Shown: positions 4,752 through 6,447 of the stretch, in pieces
Layout of the letters: each line of letters begins with the position of its first letter
How positions within the stretch are numbered: position 1 is the stretch's first letter
Source: Terriglobia bacterium
GTDB lineage: Bacteria > Acidobacteriota > Terriglobia > UBA7540
Length of the DNA: 6,447 bases
Reading direction: 5' to 3'
NCBI GenBank assembly: GCA_030040515.1
Contig: JASHTO010000693.1
Location: forward strand, 1-6,447
Program-made: the position numbers and the translations under genes
The notes under the pieces: model-generated
The model's input: the letters and a program-made list of their open reading frames with translations, nothing else
Databases searched by the model: none
What the model was told of the DNA's origin: nothing

Positions 4752-5924
4752 ATGAAAAACCTCATCAAGGACTCGATTGTAGTATTCACATTGCTCGCCG
4801 CGTGCTTTGGGTTGAAGGACGTGCGGGGAGAGGAAGGGGCTCGCATGAGCAATTATTTCGCATACATCGGCACCTACACGGGACCGAAAAGCCGGGGAAT
4901 TTACGTTTTTAAATTTTCCGCTACGACGGGGGAACTCACGCCCATCGGCCTGGCGGCGGAGTCCGTCAATCCCGGGTTTCTGGCGATTCACCCGAACCAT
5001 CGGTTTCTTTACGCCGTAAATGAGATCAGTACTTTTGAAGGGCAGAAGTCCGGAAGCGTGAGCGCATTTTCCATCGACCGCGCGACCGGCAAGCTGACTT
5101 TGTTAAATGTGGTGCCCTCGGGTGGTCCGGGCCCGTGCCACCTGGTAGTTGACCACACCGGCAGATTCGTGCTGGTGGCGAACTACGGAGTGGGCAGCGT
5201 GGCGGTCTTCCCGATTCTTGCTGACGGGCGACTGGGCAAAGCCACCGCCTTCCTGCCGCACACGGGGCACAGCGTGGATCCCAAACGCCAGGAAGCTCCG
5301 CACGCACATTCCATTTACGTTTCGCCGGACAATCGTTTTGTAGTCTCGGCGGATTTGGGCACGGACCAGGTTTATGTTTACCGCTTCGACGCAACGAAAG
5401 GTACGCTCACGCCGAACCAGCCCTCTTCCTCCGCGGTACCGGCCGGCAGCGGCCCCCGCCACTTTGCGTTCAGTCCCAACGGCAGGTTTGGTTATGTGAT
5501 TGAAGAAATGGGTTCCAGCCTCACCGCATTTTCCTACGACGCCGCGGACGGCGTGCTGCATTCACTCGAAACCATCTCCACCGTTCCCAAGGATTACAAG
5601 GGTTACAACGACTGTGCAGAGTTGTTCATGCACCCGAGCGGCAAATTCCTCTATGGGTCGAATCGCGGGCACGACAGCATTGCAGTTTTTGCCCTCGACC
5701 CCGCGAAGGGTACGCCGACGCCCATCCAATACGTTTCGACCCAGGGGAAAACACCGCGCAGCTTCGGGATCGACCCAAGCGGGAATTTTCTGGTTGCCGC
5801 GAATCAGGAGTCCGACTCGCTGGTGGTGTTTCGAATCGACGCCCAAACCGGCCGCCTGACCCCCACGGGACAGAAAGTGAATGTGGGGACACCCATCTGC
5901 GTCATGTTTGAGCCGGTGGAGTAA
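4752..5924 (+). CDS. Beta-propeller lactonase family protein (6-phosphogluconolactonase-like), possibly exported
   Basis: This 390-residue protein belongs to the seven-bladed beta-propeller lactonases (Pgl/YbhE type), which hydrolyse lactones such as 6-phosphogluconolactone. Landmarks are YIGTYT (38-43), NPGFLAIHPNHRFLYAVNE (73-91), GPGPCHLVVDHTGRFVLVAN (125-144), APHAHS (182-187), ADLGTD (200-205), GPRHFAFSPNGRFGYV (234-249), NDCAELFMHPSGKFLYGSNR (286-305) and a final strand that closes the propeller. From ATG 4752 there is a signal-like N-terminus: MKNLIKD, then a hydrophobic stretch (8-21) with LAAC (15-18) as a possible lipobox. Its GGGG is only 1 nt from the ATG, a poor ribosome site. 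ATG 4845 (Met32) follows AGGAAGGGG with 5-nt spacing and starts right at the propeller, giving a cytoplasmic 359-residue form. Which start is used, or both, is open. The enzymatic substrate is not shown. Confidence 0.88.
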   Translation: MKNLIKDSIVVFTLLAACFGLKDVRGEEGARMSNYFAYIGTYTGPKSRGIYVFKFSATTGELTPIGLAAESVNPGFLAIHPNHRFLYAVNEISTFEGQKSGSVSAFSIDRATGKLTLLNVVPSGGPGPCHLVVDHTGRFVLVANYGVGSVAVFPILADGRLGKATAFLPHTGHSVDPKRQEAPHAHSIYVSPDNRFVVSADLGTDQVYVYRFDATKGTLTPNQPSSSAVPAGSGPRHFAFSPNGRFGYVIEEMGSSLTAFSYDAADGVLHSLETISTVPKDYKGYNDCAELFMHPSGKFLYGSNRGHDSIAVFALDPAKGTPTPIQYVSTQGKTPRSFGIDPSGNFLVAANQESDSLVVFRIDAQTGRLTPTGQKVNVGTPICVMFEPVE

Positions 5925-5970
5925 GGGGAGTAAGGATTGTTAAACGGCTGGGAGTCTCCAAGGAATTCAT

Positions 5971-6015
5971 CCGGGCGCAGCAAAAAGCCCGGCTGCATTA
6001 GCGACCGGGCCTTTT
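5971..6015. terminator. Bidirectional intrinsic terminator
   Basis: GCCCGG (5987-5992) pairs perfectly with CCGGGC (6005-6010). The stem is flanked by AAAAA (5982-5986) on the left and CTTTT (6011-6015) on the right, so it ends in a T-run on either strand. It lies between the convergent lactonase and right-edge genes and should serve both. A second CCGGGC at 5971-5976 can also pair with the same GCCCGG, giving an alternative hairpin on the lactonase side. Confidence 0.8.
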
Positions 6016-6062
6016 GGGCATCAACGCCGCGGGCTGCGAGCGGACCCCGGGCAAGAGTCGTT

Positions 6063-6447
6063 TCACTTCCATTCCCAGAGTTTGGAGTGAGTGTTACCTT
6101 GCGGGTCCACATCAAACTCGAACACGCCTGCGCAGGAATTCAGCCGCGCGAGCTTGGGAGCTGACGTGGAGTAATAAATGGCGCCGCGATAGCTCACCGC
6201 TCCTCCCTCGCCAAATTTCCCGACGCCGGCGCCCTTCCAGGTGGCCATTCCGCCGTCCGGCGTAATCACGACCCCCTGACCCTCTCCATACAAGCTGCCG
6301 TCAGGCCTTGGCGACGACCAATAGGTTCCAATCTCCATGTAATCGATCCCCAAAACCTTTCCGGTCCCTTCAAACGACACCTCAACCTTGAATGCACCCC
6401 CGTCGGCCGACAGCACGCGCCTTCCCGTACGCTTCCCCTGCCCAATA
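6063..6447 (-). CDS. Conserved protein of unknown function, C-terminal part (runs off right edge)
   Basis: The frame is open from the window edge (about base 6446) to a TGA at 6063-6065, giving 127 visible residues that begin IGQGKRTGRRVLSADGG. A GTG at 6414-6416 could be taken as a start, but the preceding residues look like genuine protein, so the true start probably lies just outside. The chain is rich in Gly and beta-forming residues, with repeated short motifs: YGEGQGVV, TPDGGMATWKGAGVGKFGEGG, VSYRGAIYYSTS, and ending GNTHSKLWEWK. It looks like a small all-beta barrel or jelly-roll. I recall similar soil-bacterial hypothetical proteins with the pattern IG-GKG-x-TG-RVL and a terminal WEWK, but no function. 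No signal peptide or membrane segment is visible in this part. It converges with the lactonase gene across the terminator. Confidence 0.75.
   Translation of the reverse strand, partial: IGQGKRTGRRVLSADGGAFKVEVSFEGTGKVLGIDYMEIGTYWSSPRPDGSLYGEGQGVVITPDGGMATWKGAGVGKFGEGGAVSYRGAIYYSTSAPKLARLNSCAGVFEFDVDPQGNTHSKLWEWK

Noticed and set aside
5103..5561. A 152-residue minus-strand frame within the lactonase
   Set aside because: It is antisense to the propeller blades, with no motif and no ribosome site.

Overview
The window is GC-rich (about 60% by eye) bacterial chromosome. It reads like a soil-type genome, with Acidobacteriota as my best guess. That guess rests on the gene mix (B12-type radical SAM protein, Pro/Ala-rich double zinc-ribbon protein, Gfo/Idh/MocA oxidoreductase, exported-type lactonase, PIN-domain toxin-antitoxin pair) and on the repeat family between genes. 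No marker gene settles the taxonomy, so this is inference. I see no rRNA, tRNA, CRISPR array, phage or transposase gene.

Layout from left to right. (1) 1-227, minus: the N-terminus of a cobalamin-binding radical SAM protein that runs off the left edge. (2) 228-577: a gene-free stretch that looks like the promoter and a roughly 220-nt structured leader of that gene. (3) 578-1303, minus: a 241-aa protein with two four-cysteine zinc ribbons joined by long Pro/Ala-rich linkers. (4) 1304-1542: a divergent promoter region. (5) 1543-2583, plus: a Gfo/Idh/MocA oxidoreductase resembling glucose-fructose oxidoreductase. (6) 2611-2749: a 139-bp palindromic, MITE-like intergenic repeat. (7) 2750-2912: the hemH leader, with a terminator-like hairpin and two competing pairings that resemble an attenuator. 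(8) 2913-3935, plus: ferrochelatase. (9) 3974-4593, minus: a PIN toxin and Phd/YefM-type antitoxin pair, with the antitoxin first and a 4-bp overlap. (10) 4752-5924, plus: a beta-propeller lactonase with two credible starts, one exported and one cytoplasmic. (11) 5971-6015: a bidirectional terminator. (12) 6063-6447, minus: a conserved protein of unknown function that runs off the right edge.

Apart from the toxin-antitoxin operon, every gene appears to be transcribed alone, and neighbours are mostly divergent or convergent. No shared pathway is evident. Ferrochelatase ends heme synthesis but has no other hem gene beside it. The oxidoreductase and the lactonase could both act on sugars or sugar lactones, but they are not adjacent. 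I do not see a multi-gene novel system. The points most worth a second look are the hemH leader, the palindromic repeat, the double start of the lactonase, and the two proteins of unknown function.
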